Assembly (NCBI GenBank): GCA_950106755.1
Contig: OX467088.1
Span: 29,040,401-29,104,400 of the forward strand
Source of the DNA: Climacium dendroides
Taxonomy: Eukaryota > Streptophyta > Bryopsida > Hypnales > Climaciaceae
Direction: 5' to 3'
Length of the DNA: 64,000 nucleotides
The notes below the pieces were generated by a model. The model was given only the letters and a program-made list of their open reading frames with translations. It had not been told where the DNA came from and ran no database searches. This document shows, one piece after another, positions 39,895 through 53,169 of the stretch. Position 1 is the stretch's first letter, and each line of letters starts with the position of its first letter. Made by a program: the position numbers and the translations under genes.

Positions 39895-40688
39895 ATACTC
39901 TATTTAATAGAAACCAAACCAATAACTTATATCCGTTTGACATGTAAGCACGTCCCAAAACATAACACACAACTTGCAAATCTCCGAAATAATTACGATT
40001 CATGGAAAAATCAATTGGAGCAGGACACTATTGCTTCCCCACACTTTCTCATTTAATAGAAATGGGTTTTAAAAAAAAACAAATTTAAAAATCATGCTCT
40101 ATTTAATAGAAACCAAACCAATAACTTATATCCGTTTGACATGCAAGCACGTCCCAAAACATAACACACAACTTGCAAATCTCCGAAATAATTACGATTC
40201 ATGGAAAAATCAATTTGAAGAGGACCCTATTGCTTCCCCACACTTTCTAATTCAATGGAAACTGGTTTAGGGTAAAAAAAAATGAAAAATCATACTCTAT
40301 TTAATAGAAACCAAACCAATAACTTATATCCGTTTGACATGTAAGCACGTCCCAAAACATAACACACAACTTGCAAATCTCCGAAATAATTACGATTCAT
40401 GGAAAAATCAATTGGAGCAGGACACTATTGCTTCCCCACACTTTCTCATTTAATAGAAATGGGTTTTAAAAAAAAACAAATTTAAAAATCATGCTCTATT
40501 TAATAGAAACCAAACCAATAACTTATATCCGTTTGACATGCAAGCACGTCCCAAAACATAACACACAACTTGCAAATCTCCGAAATAATTACGATTCATG
40601 GAAAAATCAATTTGAAGAGGACCCTATTGCTTCCCCACACTTTCTAAATCAATGGAAACTGGTTTAAAAAAAAAAAAAATGAAAAATC
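39895..40688 (+). repeat. Dimeric higher-order repeat, 2 x 397 bp, fourth block
   Basis: Units at 39895-40291 and 40292-40688. The first ends with the TTTAGGGTAAAA spacer also found at 31745; the second has the tail CTAAATCAATGG at about 40646. Confidence 0.9.
40266..40272 (+). repeat. TTTAGGG heptamer in a spacer, duplicate copy
   Basis: Same spacer change as at 31745-31751. Flanking monomer order also matches from about 30.7 to 32.1 kb against 39.2 to 40.6 kb. Confidence 0.9.
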
Positions 40689-41681
40689 ATACTCTATTTA
40701 ATAGAAACCAAACCAATAACTTATATCCGTTTGACATGTAAGCACGTCCCAAAACATAACACACAACTTGCAAATCTTCGAAATAATTACAATTCATGGA
40801 AAAATCAAGTTGAGGAGGACACTATTGCTTCCCCACACTTTCACATTTAATAGAAATGGGTTTTTAAAAAAAACAAATTTAAAAATCATGCTCTATTTAA
40901 TAGAAACCAAACCAATAACTTATATCCGTTTGACATGCAAGCACGTCCCAAAACATAACACACAACTTGCAAATCTTCGAAATAATTACAATTCATGGAA
41001 AAATCAATTTGAAGAGGACCCTATTGCTTCCCCACACTTTCTAATTTAATGGAAACTGGTTTAAAAACAAAAAAAATTAAAAATCATGCTCTATTTAATA
41101 GAAACCAAACCAATAACTTATATCCGTTTGACATGCAAGCACGTCCCAAAACATAACACACAACTTGCAAATCTTCGAAATAATTACGATTCATGGAAAA
41201 ATCAATTTGAAGAGGACCCTATTGCTTCCCCACACTTTCTAATTCAATGGAAACTGGTTCTAAAAAAAAAAAAATTAAAAATCATGCTCTATTTAATAGA
41301 AACCAAACCAATAACTTATATCCGTTTGACGTGCAAGCACGTCCCAAAACATAACACACAACTTGCAAATCTTCGAAATAATTACAATTCATGGAAAAAT
41401 CAAGTTGAGGAGGACACTATTGCTTCCCCACACTTTCACATTTAATAGAAATAGGTTTTTAAAAAAAACAAATTTAAAAATCATGCTCTATTTAATAGAA
41501 ACCAAACCAATAACTTATATCCGTTTGACATGCAAGCACGTCCCAAAACATAACACACAACTTGCAAATCTCCGAAATAATTACGATTCATGGAAAAATC
41601 AATTGGAGCAGGACACTATTGCTTCCCCACACTTTCTCATTTAATAGAAATGGGTTTTAAAAAAAAACAAATTTAAAAATC

Positions 41682-42239
41682 ATGCTCTATTTAATAGAAA
41701 CCAAACCAATAACTTATATCCGTTTCACATGCAAGCACGTCCCAAAACATAACACACAACTTGCAAATCTTCGAAAAAATTACGATTCACGAATAATCAA
41801 TTTGAAGAGGACACTATTGCTTCCCCACACTTTCTCATTTAATAGAAATGGGTTTTTAAAAAAAACAAATTTAAAAATCATGCTCTATTTAATAGAAACC
41901 AAACCAATAACTTATATCCGTTTCACATGCAAGCACGTCCCAAAACATAACACACAACTTGCAAATCTTCGAAATAATTACGATTCATGGAAAAATCAAT
42001 TTGAAGAGGACCCTATTGCTTCCCCACACTTTCTAATTCAATGGAAACTGGTTCTAAAAAGAAAAAAATTAAAAATCATGCTCTATTTAATAGAAACCAA
42101 ACCAATAACTTATATCCGTTTGACGTGCAAGCACGTCCCAAAACATAACACACAACTTGCAAATCTTCGAAATAATTACAATTCATGGAAAAATCAATTT
42201 GAAGAGGACCCTATTGCTTCCCCACACTTTCTAATTTAA
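41682..42239 (+). other. Longest open frame, spans three monomers; not called as a gene
   Basis: A 185-codon frame from an anchor ATG runs through an f monomer, a c monomer and an e monomer. It is open only because the f-type one-base deletion moves into a second stop-free frame and the spacer variant GGTTCTAAAAAG removes the usual TAA. Neighbouring monomers repeat the same peptide with arbitrary breaks. I see no signal peptide, recognisable domain or gene-like context. A single monomer encodes about 58 residues starting MLYLIETKPITYIR and ending IQWKLV. Interpreted as an incidental frame of an AT-rich, TA-poor repeat. Confidence 0.75.
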
Positions 42240-42671
42240 TGGAAACTGGTTTAAAAACAAAAAAAATTAAAAATCATGCTCTATTTAATAGAAACCAAAC
42301 CAATAACTTATATCCGTTTGACATGCAAGCACGTCCCAAAACATAACACACAACTTGCAAATCTTCGAAAAAATTACGATTCACGAATAATCAATTTGAA
42401 GAGGACACTATTGCTTCCCCACACTTTCTCATTTAATAGAAATGGGTTTTAAAAAAAAACAAATTTAAAAATCATGTTCTATTTAATAGAAACCAAACCA
42501 ATAACTTATATCCGTTTCACATGCAAGCACGTCCCAAAACATAACACACAACTTGCAAATCTTCGAAATAATTACGATTCATGGAAAAATCAATTTGAAG
42601 AGGACCCTATTGCTTCCCCACACTTTCTAATTCAATGGAAACTGGTTCTAAAAAAAAAAAAATTAAAAATC

Positions 42672-43265
42672 ATGCTCTATTTAATAGAAACCAAACCAAT
42701 AACTTATATCCGTTTGACGTGCAAGCACGTCCCAAAACATAACACACAACTTGCAAATCTTCGAAATAATTACGATTCATGGAAAAATCAAGTTGAAGAG
42801 GACCGTATTGCTTCCCCACACTTTCTAATTCAATGGAAACTGGTTTAAAAACAAAAAAAATTAAAAATCATGCTCTATTTAATAGAAACCAAACCAATAA
42901 CTTATATCCGTTTCACATGCAAGCACGTCCCAAAACATAACACACAACTTGCAAATCTTCGAAATAATTACGATTCATGGAAAAATCAATTTGAAGAGGA
43001 CCCTATTGCTTCCCCACACTTTCTAATTCAATGGAAACTGGTTTTAAAAAAAAAAAAATTAAAAATCATGCTCTATTTAATAGAAACCAAACCAATAACT
43101 TATATCTGTTTGACATGCAAGCACGTCCCAAAACATAACACACAACTTGCAAATCTTCGAAATAATTACAATTCATGGAAAAATCAATTTGAGGAGGACC
43201 CTATTGCTTCCCCACACTTTCTAATTTAATGGAAACTGGTTTAAAAACAAAAAAAATTAAAAATC
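42672..43265 (+). repeat. Trimer unit of 594 bp, copy 1
   Basis: Monomers at 42672 (GTTGAAGAGGACCG), 42870 (CACATGC c with GGTTTTAAAA) and 43068 (TCTGTTTG e with CTAATTTAATGG). The next 594 bp repeat the order. Confidence 0.88.
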
Positions 43266-43859
43266 ATGCTCTATTTAATAGAAACCAAACCAATAACTTA
43301 TATCCGTTTGACATGCAAGCACGTCCCAAAACATAACACACAACTTGCAAATCTTCGAAATAATTACGATTCATGGAAAAATCAAGTTGAAGAGGACCGT
43401 ATTGCTTCCCCACACTTTCTAATTCAATGGAAACTGGTTTAAAAACAAAAAAAATTAAAAATCATGCTCTATTTAATAGAAACCAAACCAATAACTTATA
43501 TCCGTTTCACATGCAAGCACGTCCCAAAACATAACACACAACTTGCAAATCTTCGAAATAATTACGATTCATGGAAAAATCAATTTGAAGAGGACCCTAT
43601 TGCTTCCCCACACTTTCTAATTCAATGGAAACTGGTTTTAAAAAAAAAAAAATTAAAAATCATGCTCTATTTAATAGAAACCAAACCAATAACTTATATC
43701 TGTTTGACATGCAAGCACGTCCCAAAACATAACACACAACTTGCAAATCTTCGAAATAATTACAATTCATGGAAAAATCAATTTGAAGAGGACCCTATTG
43801 CTTCCCCACACTTTCTAATTTAATGGAAACTGGTTTAAAAACAAAAAAAATTAAAAATC
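43266..43859 (+). repeat. Trimer unit of 594 bp, copy 2
   Basis: Monomers at 43266, 43464 and 43662 in the same order as copy 1. This extra trimer separates the two 13-monomer copies. Confidence 0.88.
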
Positions 43860-45931
43860 ATGCTCTATTTAATAGAAACCAAACCAATAACTTATATCCG
43901 TTTGACGTGCAAGCACGTCCCAAAACATAACACACAACTTGCAAATCTTCGAAATAATTACAATTCATGGAAAAATCAAGTTGAGGAGGACACTATTGCT
44001 TCCCCACACTTTCACATTTAATAGAAATAGGTTTTTAAAAAAAACAAATTTAAAAATCATGCTCTATTTAATAGAAACCAAACCAATAACTTATATCCGT
44101 TTGACATGCAAGCACGTCCCAAAACATAACACACAACTTGCAAATCTCCGAAATAATTACGATTCATGGAAAAATCAATTGGAGCAGGACACTATTGCTT
44201 CCCCACACTTTCTCATTTAATAGAAATGGGTTTTAAAAAAAAACAAATTTAAAAATCATGCTCTATTTAATAGAAACCAAACCAATAACTTATATCCGTT
44301 TCACATGCAAGCACGTCCCAAAACATAACACACAACTTGCAAATCTTCGAAAAAATTACGATTCACGAATAATCAATTTGAAGAGGACACTATTGCTTCC
44401 CCACACTTTCTCATTTAATAGAAATGGGTTTTAAAAAAAAAAAAATTTAAAAATCATGCTCTATTTAATAGAAACCAAACCAATAACTTATATCCGTTTG
44501 ACATGCAAGCACGTCCCAAAACATAACACACAACTTGCAAATCTTCGAAATAATTACAATTCATGGAAAAATCAATTTGAAGAGGACCCTATTGCTTCCC
44601 CACACTTTCTAATTCAATGGAAACTGGTTCTAAAAAGAAAAAAATTAAAAATCATGCTCTATTTAATAGAAACCAAACCAATAACTTATATCCGTTTGAC
44701 GTGCAAGCACGTCCCAAAACATAACACACAACTTGCAAATCTTCGAAATAATTACAATTCATGGAAAAATCAATTTGAAGAGGACCCTATTGCTTCCCCA
44801 CACTTTCTAATTTAATGGAAACTGGTTTAAAAACAAAAAAAATTAAAAATCATGCTCTATTTAATAGAAACCAAACCAATAACTTATATCCGTTTGACAT
44901 GCAAGCACGTCCCAAAACATAACACACAACTTGCAAATCTTCGAAAAAATTACGATTCACGAATAATCAATTTGAAGAGGACACTATTGCTTCCCCACAC
45001 TTTCTCATTTAATAGAAATGGGTTTTAAAAAAAAACAAATTTAAAAATCATGCTCTATTTAATAGAAACCAAACCAATAACTTATATCCGTTTGACATGC
45101 AAGCACGTCCCAAAACATAACACACAACTTGCAAATCTTCGAAATAATTACGATTCATGGAAAAATCAATTTGAAGAGGACCCTATTGCTTCCCCACACT
45201 TTCTAATTCAATGGAAACTGGTTCTAAAAAAAAAAAAATTAAAAATCATGCTCTATTTAATAGAAACCAAACCAATAACTTATATCCGTTTGACGTGCAA
45301 GCACGTCCCAAAACATAACACACAACTTGCAAATCTTCGAAATAATTACGATTCATGGAAAAATCAAGTTGAAGAGGACCGTATTGCTTCCCCACACTTT
45401 CTAATTCAATGGAAACTGGTTTAAAAACAAAAAAAATTAAAAATCATGCTCTATTTAATAGAAACCAAACCAATAACTTATATCCGTTTCACATGCAAGC
45501 ACGTCCCAAAACATAACACACAACTTGCAAATCTTCGAAATAATTACGATTCATGGAAAAATCAATTTGAAGAGGACCCTATTGCTTCCCCACACTTTCT
45601 AATTCAATGGAAACTGGTTTTAAAAAAAAAAAAATTAAAAATCATGCTCTATTTAATAGAAACCAAACCAATAACTTATATCTGTTTGACATGCAAGCAC
45701 GTCCCAAAACATAACACACAACTTGCAAATCTTCGAAATAATTACAATTCATGGAAAAATCAATTTGAAGAGGACCCTATTGCTTCCCCACACTTTCTAA
45801 TTTAATGGAAACTGGTTTAAAAACAAAAAAAATTAAAAATCATGCTCTATTTAATAGAAACCAAACCAATAACTTATATCCGTTTGACATGCAAGCACGT
45901 CCCAAAACATAACACACAACTTGCAAATCTT
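43851..45931 (+). repeat. 13-monomer-spaced duplication (2576 bp), copy 2
   Basis: Same monomer order as 41275-43355, with some class-level exchanges (the monomer at about 44456 carries AATTC where copy 1 carries GATTC). Confidence 0.85.
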
Positions 45932-46832
45932 CGAAAAAATTACGATTCATGGAAAAATCAATTTGAAGAGGACCCTATTGCTTCCCCACACTTTCTAATT
46001 CAATGGAAACTGGTTTTAAAAAAAAAAAAATTAAAAATCATGCTCTATTTAATAGAAACCAAACCAATAACTTATATCTGTTTGACATGCAAGCACGTCC
46101 CAAAACATAACACACAAATTGCAAATCTTCGAAATAATTACAATTCATGGAAAAATCAATTTGAAGAGGACCCTATTGCTTCCCCACACTTTCTAATTTA
46201 ATGGAAACTGGTTTAAAAACAAAAAAAATTAAAAATCATGCTCTATTTAATAGAAACCAAACCAATAACTTATATCCGTTTGACATGCAAGCACGTCCCA
46301 AAACATAACACACAACTTGCAAATCTTCGAAATAATTACGATTCATGGAAAAATCAATTTGAAGAGGACCCTATTGCTTCCCCACACTTTCTAATTCAAT
46401 GGAAACTGGTTCTAAAAAAAAAAAAATTAAAAATCATGCTCTATTTAATAGAAACCAAACCAATAACTTATATCCGTTTCACATGCAAGCACGTCCCAAA
46501 ACATAACACACAACTTGCAAATCTTCGAAATAATTACGATTCATGGAAAAATCAAGTTGAGGAGGACACTATTGCTTCCCCACACTTTCTCATTTAATAG
46601 AAATGGGTTTTTAAAAAAAACAAATTTAAAAATCATGCTCTATTTAATAGAAACCAAACCAATAACTTATATCCGTTTGACATGCAAGCACGTCCCAAAA
46701 CATAACACACAACTTGCAAATCTTCGAAATAATTACGATTCATGGAAAAATCAATTTGAAGAGGACCCTATTGCTTCCCCACACTTTCTAATTCAATGGA
46801 AACTGGTTTTAAAAAAAAAAAAATTAAAAATC

Positions 46833-48614
46833 ATGCTCTATTTAATAGAAACCAAACCAATAACTTATATCTGTTTGACATGCAAGCACGTCCCAAAACA
46901 TAACACACAACTTGCAAATCTTCGAAATAATTACAATTCATGGAAAAATCAAGTTGAGGAGGACACTATTGCTTCCCCACACTTTCACATTTAATAGAAA
47001 TGGGTTTTTAAAAAAAACAAATTTAAAAATCATGCTCTATTTAATAGAAACCAAACCAATAACTTATATCCGTTTGACATGCAAGCACGTCCCAAAACAT
47101 AACACACAACTTGCAAATCTCCGAAATAATTACGATTCATGGAAAAATCAATTGGACCAGGACACTATTGCTTCCCCACACTTTCTCATTTAATAGAAAT
47201 GGGTTTTAAAAAAAAACAAATTTAAAAATCATGCTCTATTTAATAGAAACCAAACCAATAACTTATATCCGTTTGACATGCAAGCACGTCCCAAAACATA
47301 ACACACAACTTGCAAATCTCCGAAATAATTACGATTCATGGAAAAATCAATTTGAAGAGGACCCTATTGCTTCCCACACTTTCTAATTCAATTGAAACTG
47401 GTTTAAAAAAGAAAAAATTAAAAATCATGCTCTATTTAATAGAAACCAAACCAATAACTTATATCCGTTTGACGTGCAAGCACGTCCCAAAACATAACAC
47501 ACAACTTGCAAATCTTCGAAATAATTACAATTCATGGAAAAATCAATTTGAAGAGGACCCTATTGCTTCCCCACACTTTCTAATTCAATGGAAACTGGTT
47601 TAAAAACAAAAAAAATTAAAAATCATGCTCTATTTAATAGAAACCAAACCAATAACTTATATCCGTTTGACATGCAAGCACGTCCCAAAACATAACACAC
47701 AACTTGCAAATCTTCGAAAAAATTACGATTCACGAATAATCAATTTGAAGAGGACACTATTGCTTCCCCACACTTTCTCATTTAATAGAAATGGGTTTTA
47801 AAAAAAAACAAATTTAAAAATCATGCTCTATTTAATAGAAACCAAACCAATAACTTATATCCGTTTCACATGCAAGCACGTCCCAAAACATAACACACAA
47901 CTTGCAAATCTTCGAAAAAATTACGATTCACGAATAATCAATTTGAAGAGGACACTATTGCTTCCCCACACTTTCTCATTTAATAGAAATGGGTTTTAAA
48001 AAAAAACAAATTTAAAAATCATGCTCTATTTAATAGAAACCAAACCAATAACTTATATCCGTTTGACATGCAAGCACGTCCCAAAACATAACACACAACT
48101 TGCAAATCTTCGAAATAATTACGATTCATGGAAAAATCAATTTGAAGAGGACCCTATTGCTTCCCCACACTTTCTAATTCAATGGAAACTGGTTCTAAAA
48201 AAAAAAAAATTAAAAATCATGCTCTATTTAATAGAAACCAAACCAATAACTTATATCCGTTTGACGTGCAAGCACGTCCCAAAACATAACACACAACTTG
48301 CAAATCTTCGAAATAATTACGATTCATGGAAAAATCAAGTTGAAGAGGACCGTATTGCTTCCCCACACTTTCTAATTCAATGGAAACTGGTTTAAAAACA
48401 AAAAAAATTAAAAATCATGCTCTATTTAATAGAAACCAAACCAATAACTTATATCCGTTTCACATGCAAGCACGTCCCAAAACATAACACACAACTTGCA
48501 AATCTTCGAAATAATTACGATTCATGGAAAAATCAATTTGAAGAGGACCCTATTGCTTCCCCACACTTTCTAATTCAATGGAAACTGGTTTAAAAAAAAA
48601 AAAAATGAAAAATC
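46833..48614 (+). repeat. 9-monomer higher-order repeat (1782 bp), copy 1
   Basis: Order of the nine monomers: TCTGTTTG b variant with TTTCACATTT; class a with TTGGACC; c' with CTTCCCACAC and CAATTGAAAC; GACGTGC e; f; CACATGC f; c with GGTTCTAAAA; GACGTGC monomer with GTTGAAGAGGACCG; CACATGC c. This copy starts ATGCTC after a GGTTTTAAAA spacer. Confidence 0.93.
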
Positions 48615-49605
48615 ATACTCTATTTAATAGAAACCAAACCAATAACTTATATCTGTTTGACATGCAAGCACGTCCCAAAACATAACACACAACTTGCAAA
48701 TCTTCGAAATAATTACAATTCATGGAAAAATCAAGTTGAGGAGGACACTATTGCTTCCCCACACTTTCACATTTAATAGAAATGGGTTTTTAAAAAAAAC
48801 AAATTTAAAAATCATGCTCTATTTAATAGAAACCAAACCAATAACTTATATCCGTTTGACATGCAAGCACGTCCCAAAACATAACACACAACTTGCAAAT
48901 CTCCGAAATAATTACGATTCATGGAAAAATCAATTGGACCAGGACACTATTGCTTCCCCACACTTTCTCATTTAATAGAAATGGGTTTTAAAAAAAAACA
49001 AATTTAAAAATCATGCTCTATTTAATAGAAACCAAACCAATAACTTATATCCGTTTGACATGCAAGCACGTCCCAAAACATAACACACAACTTGCAAATC
49101 TCCGAAATAATTACGATTCATGGAAAAATCAATTTGAAGAGGACCCTATTGCTTCCCACACTTTCTAATTCAATTGAAACTGGTTTAAAAAAGAAAAAAT
49201 TAAAAATCATGCTCTATTTAATAGAAACCAAACCAATAACTTATATCCGTTTGACGTGCAAGCACGTCCCAAAACATAACACACAACTTGCAAATCTTCG
49301 AAATAATTACGATTCATGGAAAAATCAAGTTGAGGAGGACACTATTGCTTCCCCACACTTTCTCATTTAATAGAAATGGGTTTTTAAAAAAAACAAATTT
49401 AAAAATCATGCTCTATTTAATAGAAACCAAACCAATAACTTATATCCGTTTGACATGCAAGCACGTCCCAAAACATAACACACAACTTGCAAATCTTCGA
49501 AATAATTACGATTCATGGAAAAATCAATTTGAAGAGGACCCTATTGCTTCCCCACACTTTCTAATTCAATGGAAACTGGTTTTAAAAAAAAAAAAATTAA
49601 AAATC
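48615..49605 (+). repeat. Contracted unit of 5 monomers (991 bp)
   Basis: Starts like the 9-monomer unit (ATACTC, TCTGTTTG b variant; TTGGACC a; CTTCCCACAC c') but the fourth monomer combines GACGTGC with a GATTC, GTTGAGG and CTCATTT second half, followed by c with GGTTTTAAAA. Four monomers are missing relative to the neighbours. The hybrid fourth monomer is the likely deletion or exchange junction. The last two monomers resemble the block near 46515-46830. Confidence 0.88.
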
Positions 49606-51387
49606 ATGCTCTATTTAATAGAAACCAAACCAATAACTTATATCTGTTTGACATGCAAGCACGTCCCAAAACATAACACACAACTTGCAAATCTTCGAAA
49701 TAATTACAATTCATGGAAAAATCAAGTTGAGGAGGACACTATTGCTTCCCCACACTTTCACATTTAATAGAAATGGGTTTTTAAAAAAAACAAATTTAAA
49801 AATCATGCTCTATTTAATAGAAACCAAACCAATAACTTATATCCGTTTGACATGCAAGCACGTCCCAAAACATAACACACAACTTGCAAATCTCCGAAAT
49901 AATTACGATTCATGGAAAAATCAATTGGACCAGGACACTATTGCTTCCCCACACTTTCTCATTTAATAGAAATGGGTTTTAAAAAAAAACAAATTTAAAA
50001 ATCATGCTCTATTTAATAGAAACCAAACCAATAACTTATATCCGTTTGACATGCAAGCACGTCCCAAAACATAACACACAACTTGCAAATCTCCGAAATA
50101 ATTACGATTCATGGAAAAATCAATTTGAAGAGGACCCTATTGCTTCCCACACTTTCTAATTCAATTGAAACTGGTTTAAAAAAGAAAAAATTAAAAATCA
50201 TGCTCTATTTAATAGAAACCAAACCAATAACTTATATCCGTTTGACGTGCAAGCACGTCCCAAAACATAACACACAACTTGCAAATCTTCGAAATAATTA
50301 CAATTCATGGAAAAATCAATTTGAAGAGGACCCTATTGCTTCCCCACACTTTCTAATTCAATGGAAACTGGTTTAAAAACAAAAAAAATTAAAAATCATG
50401 CTCTATTTAATAGAAACCAAACCAATAACTTATATCCGTTTGACATGCAAGCACGTCCCAAAACATAACACACAACTTGCAAATCTTCGAAAAAATTACG
50501 ATTCACGAATAATCAATTTGAAGAGGACACTATTGCTTCCCCACACTTTCTCATTTAATAGAAATGGGTTTTAAAAAAAAACAAATTTAAAAATCATGCT
50601 CTATTTAATAGAAACCAAACCAATAACTTATATCCGTTTCACATGCAAGCACGTCCCAAAACATAACACACAACTTGCAAATCTTCGAAAAAATTACGAT
50701 TCACGAATAATCAATTTGAAGAGGACACTATTGCTTCCCCACACTTTCTCATTTAATAGAAATGGGTTTTAAAAAAAAACAAATTTAAAAATCATGCTCT
50801 ATTTAATAGAAACCAAACCAATAACTTATATCCGTTTGACATGCAAGCACGTCCCAAAACATAACACACAACTTGCAAATCTTCGAAATAATTACGATTC
50901 ATGGAAAAATCAATTTGAAGAGGACCCTATTGCTTCCCCACACTTTCTAATTCAATGGAAACTGGTTCTAAAAAAAAAAAAATTAAAAATCATGCTCTAT
51001 TTAATAGAAACCAAACCAATAACTTATATCCGTTTGACGTGCAAGCACGTCCCAAAACATAACACACAACTTGCAAATCTTCGAAATAATTACGATTCAT
51101 GGAAAAATCAAGTTGAAGAGGACCGTATTGCTTCCCCACACTTTCTAATTCAATGGAAACTGGTTTAAAAACAAAAAAAATTAAAAATCATGCTCTATTT
51201 AATAGAAACCAAACCAATAACTTATATCCGTTTCACATGCAAGCACGTCCCAAAACATAACACACAACTTGCAAATCTTCGAAATAATTACGATTCATGG
51301 AAAAATCAATTTGAAGAGGACCCTATTGCTTCCCCACACTTTCTAATTCAATGGAAACTGGTTTTAAAAAAAAAAAAATTAAAAATC
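49606..51387 (+). repeat. 9-monomer higher-order repeat (1782 bp), copy 2
   Basis: Same nine-monomer order as 46833-48614, also beginning ATGCTC. The last monomer ends with GGTTTTAAAA. Confidence 0.93.
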
Positions 51388-53169
51388 ATGCTCTATTTAA
51401 TAGAAACCAAACCAATAACTTATATCTGTTTGACATGCAAGCACGTCCCAAAACATAACACACAACTTGCAAATCTTCGAAATAATTACAATTCATGGAA
51501 AAATCAAGTTGAGGAGGACACTATTGCTTCCCCACACTTTCACATTTAATAGAAATGGGTTTTTAAAAAAAACAAATTTCAAAATCATGCTCTATTTAAT
51601 AGAAACCAAACCAATAACTTATATCCGTTTGACATGCAAGCACGTCCCAAAACATAACACACAACTTGCAAATCTCCGAAATAATTACGATTCATGGAAA
51701 AATCAATTGGACCAGGACACTATTGCTTCCCCACACTTTCTCATTTAATAGAAATGGGTTTTAAAAAAAAACAAATTTAAAAATCATGCTCTATTTAATA
51801 GAAACCAAACCAATAACTTATATCCGTTTGACATGCAAGCACGTCCCAAAACATAACACACAACTTGCAAATCTCCGAAATAATTACGATTCATGGAAAA
51901 ATCAATTTGAAGAGGACCCTATTGCTTCCCACACTTTCTAATTCAATTGAAACTGGTTTAAAAAAGAAAAAATTAAAAATCATGCTCTATTTAATAGAAA
52001 CCAAACCAATAACTTATATCCGTTTGACGTGCAAGCACGTCCCAAAACATAACACACAACTTGCAAATCTTCGAAATAATTACAATTCATGGAAAAATCA
52101 ATTTGAAGAGGACCCTATTGCTTCCCCACACTTTCTAATTCAATGGAAACTGGTTTAAAAACAAAAAAAATTAAAAATCATGCTCTATTTAATAGAAACC
52201 AAACCAATAACTTATATCCGTTTGACATGCAAGCACGTCCCAAAACATAACACACAACTTGCAAATCTTCGAAAAAATTACGATTCACGAATAATCAATT
52301 TGAAGAGGACACTATTGCTTCCCCACACTTTCTCATTTAATAGAAATGGGTTTTAAAAAAAAACAAATTTAAAAATCATGCTCTATTTAATAGAAACCAA
52401 ACCAATAACTTATATCCGTTTCACATGCAAGCACGTCCCAAAACATAACACACAACTTGCAAATCTTCGAAAAAATTACGATTCACGAATAATCAATTTG
52501 AAGAGGACACTATTGCTTCCCCACACTTTCTCATTTAATAGAAATGGGTTTTAAAAAAAAACAAATTTAAAAATCATGCTCTATTTAATAGAAACCAAAC
52601 CAATAACTTATATCCGTTTGACATGCAAGCACGTCCCAAAACATAACACACAACTTGCAAATCTTCGAAATAATTACGATTCATGGAAAAATCAATTTGA
52701 AGAGGACCCTATTGCTTCCCCACACTTTCTAATTCAATGGAAACTGGTTCTAAAAAAAAAAAAATTAAAAATCATGCTCTATTTAATAGAAACCAAACCA
52801 ATAACTTATATCCGTTTGACGTGCAAGCACGTCCCAAAACATAACACACAACTTGCAAATCTTCGAAATAATTACGATTCATGGAAAAATCAAGTTGAAG
52901 AGGACCGTATTGCTTCCCCACACTTTCTAATTCAATGGAAACTGGTTTAAAAACAAAAAAAATTAAAAATCATGCTCTATTTAATAGAAACCAAACCAAT
53001 AACTTATATCCGTTTCACATGCAAGCACGTCCCAAAACATAACACACAACTTGCAAATCTTCGAAATAATTACGATTCATGGAAAAATCAATTTGAAGAG
53101 GACCCTATTGCTTCCCCACACTTTCTAATTCAATGGAAACTGGTTTAAAAAAAAAAAAAATGAAAAATC
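51388..53169 (+). repeat. 9-monomer higher-order repeat (1782 bp), copy 3
   Basis: Monomer starts at 51388, 51587, 51786, 51982, 52180, 52378, 52576, 52774 and 52972 (lengths 199, 199, 196, then six of 198). Private base: AAATTTCAAAATC at about 51580. Confidence 0.94.
52180..52377 (+). repeat. Representative class f monomer (198 bp)
   Basis: Class f carries CGAAAAAATTACG (T to A inside the usual CGAAATAATTACG) and GATTCACGAATAATC, one base shorter than GATTCATGGAAAAATC. Other copies lie near 26700, 28095, 41770, 42365, 44345, 44940, 47715 and 47915, and then twice in each full 1782-bp unit to about 56 kb. The one-base loss shifts the reading frame, which is one reason no long frame crosses these monomers unchanged. 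Confidence 0.88.

Larger units (their letters stand above)
41275..43355 (+). repeat. 13-monomer-spaced duplication (2576 bp), copy 1
   Basis: Order: GACGTGC b-like with AAATAGGTTTTT, a, f, c with GGTTCTAAAAAGAAAA, GACGTGC e with CTAATTTAATGG, f, c, GTTGAAGAGGACCG monomer, c, TCTGTTTG e. The same order is at 43851-45931. Differences include ATGTTCTAT at about 42474 and TTTGAGGAGG at about 43187 in this copy. Confidence 0.85.
40689..46832 (+). repeat. 13-monomer mosaic domain
   Basis: Recurring elements are the tail CTAATTTAATGG (about 41040, 42233, 43223, 43817, 44809, 45799 and 46195), the GGTTCTAAAA spacer, class f, and a class with GTTGAAGAGGACCG. The CTAATTTAATGG tail places an in-frame TAA earlier than usual. 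The longest open frame of the window (41682-42239) lies here. An unusual monomer near 45925 has CGAAAAAATT of class f but an intact GATTCATGGAAAAATC, so it looks like an f/c recombinant. Confidence 0.82.
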
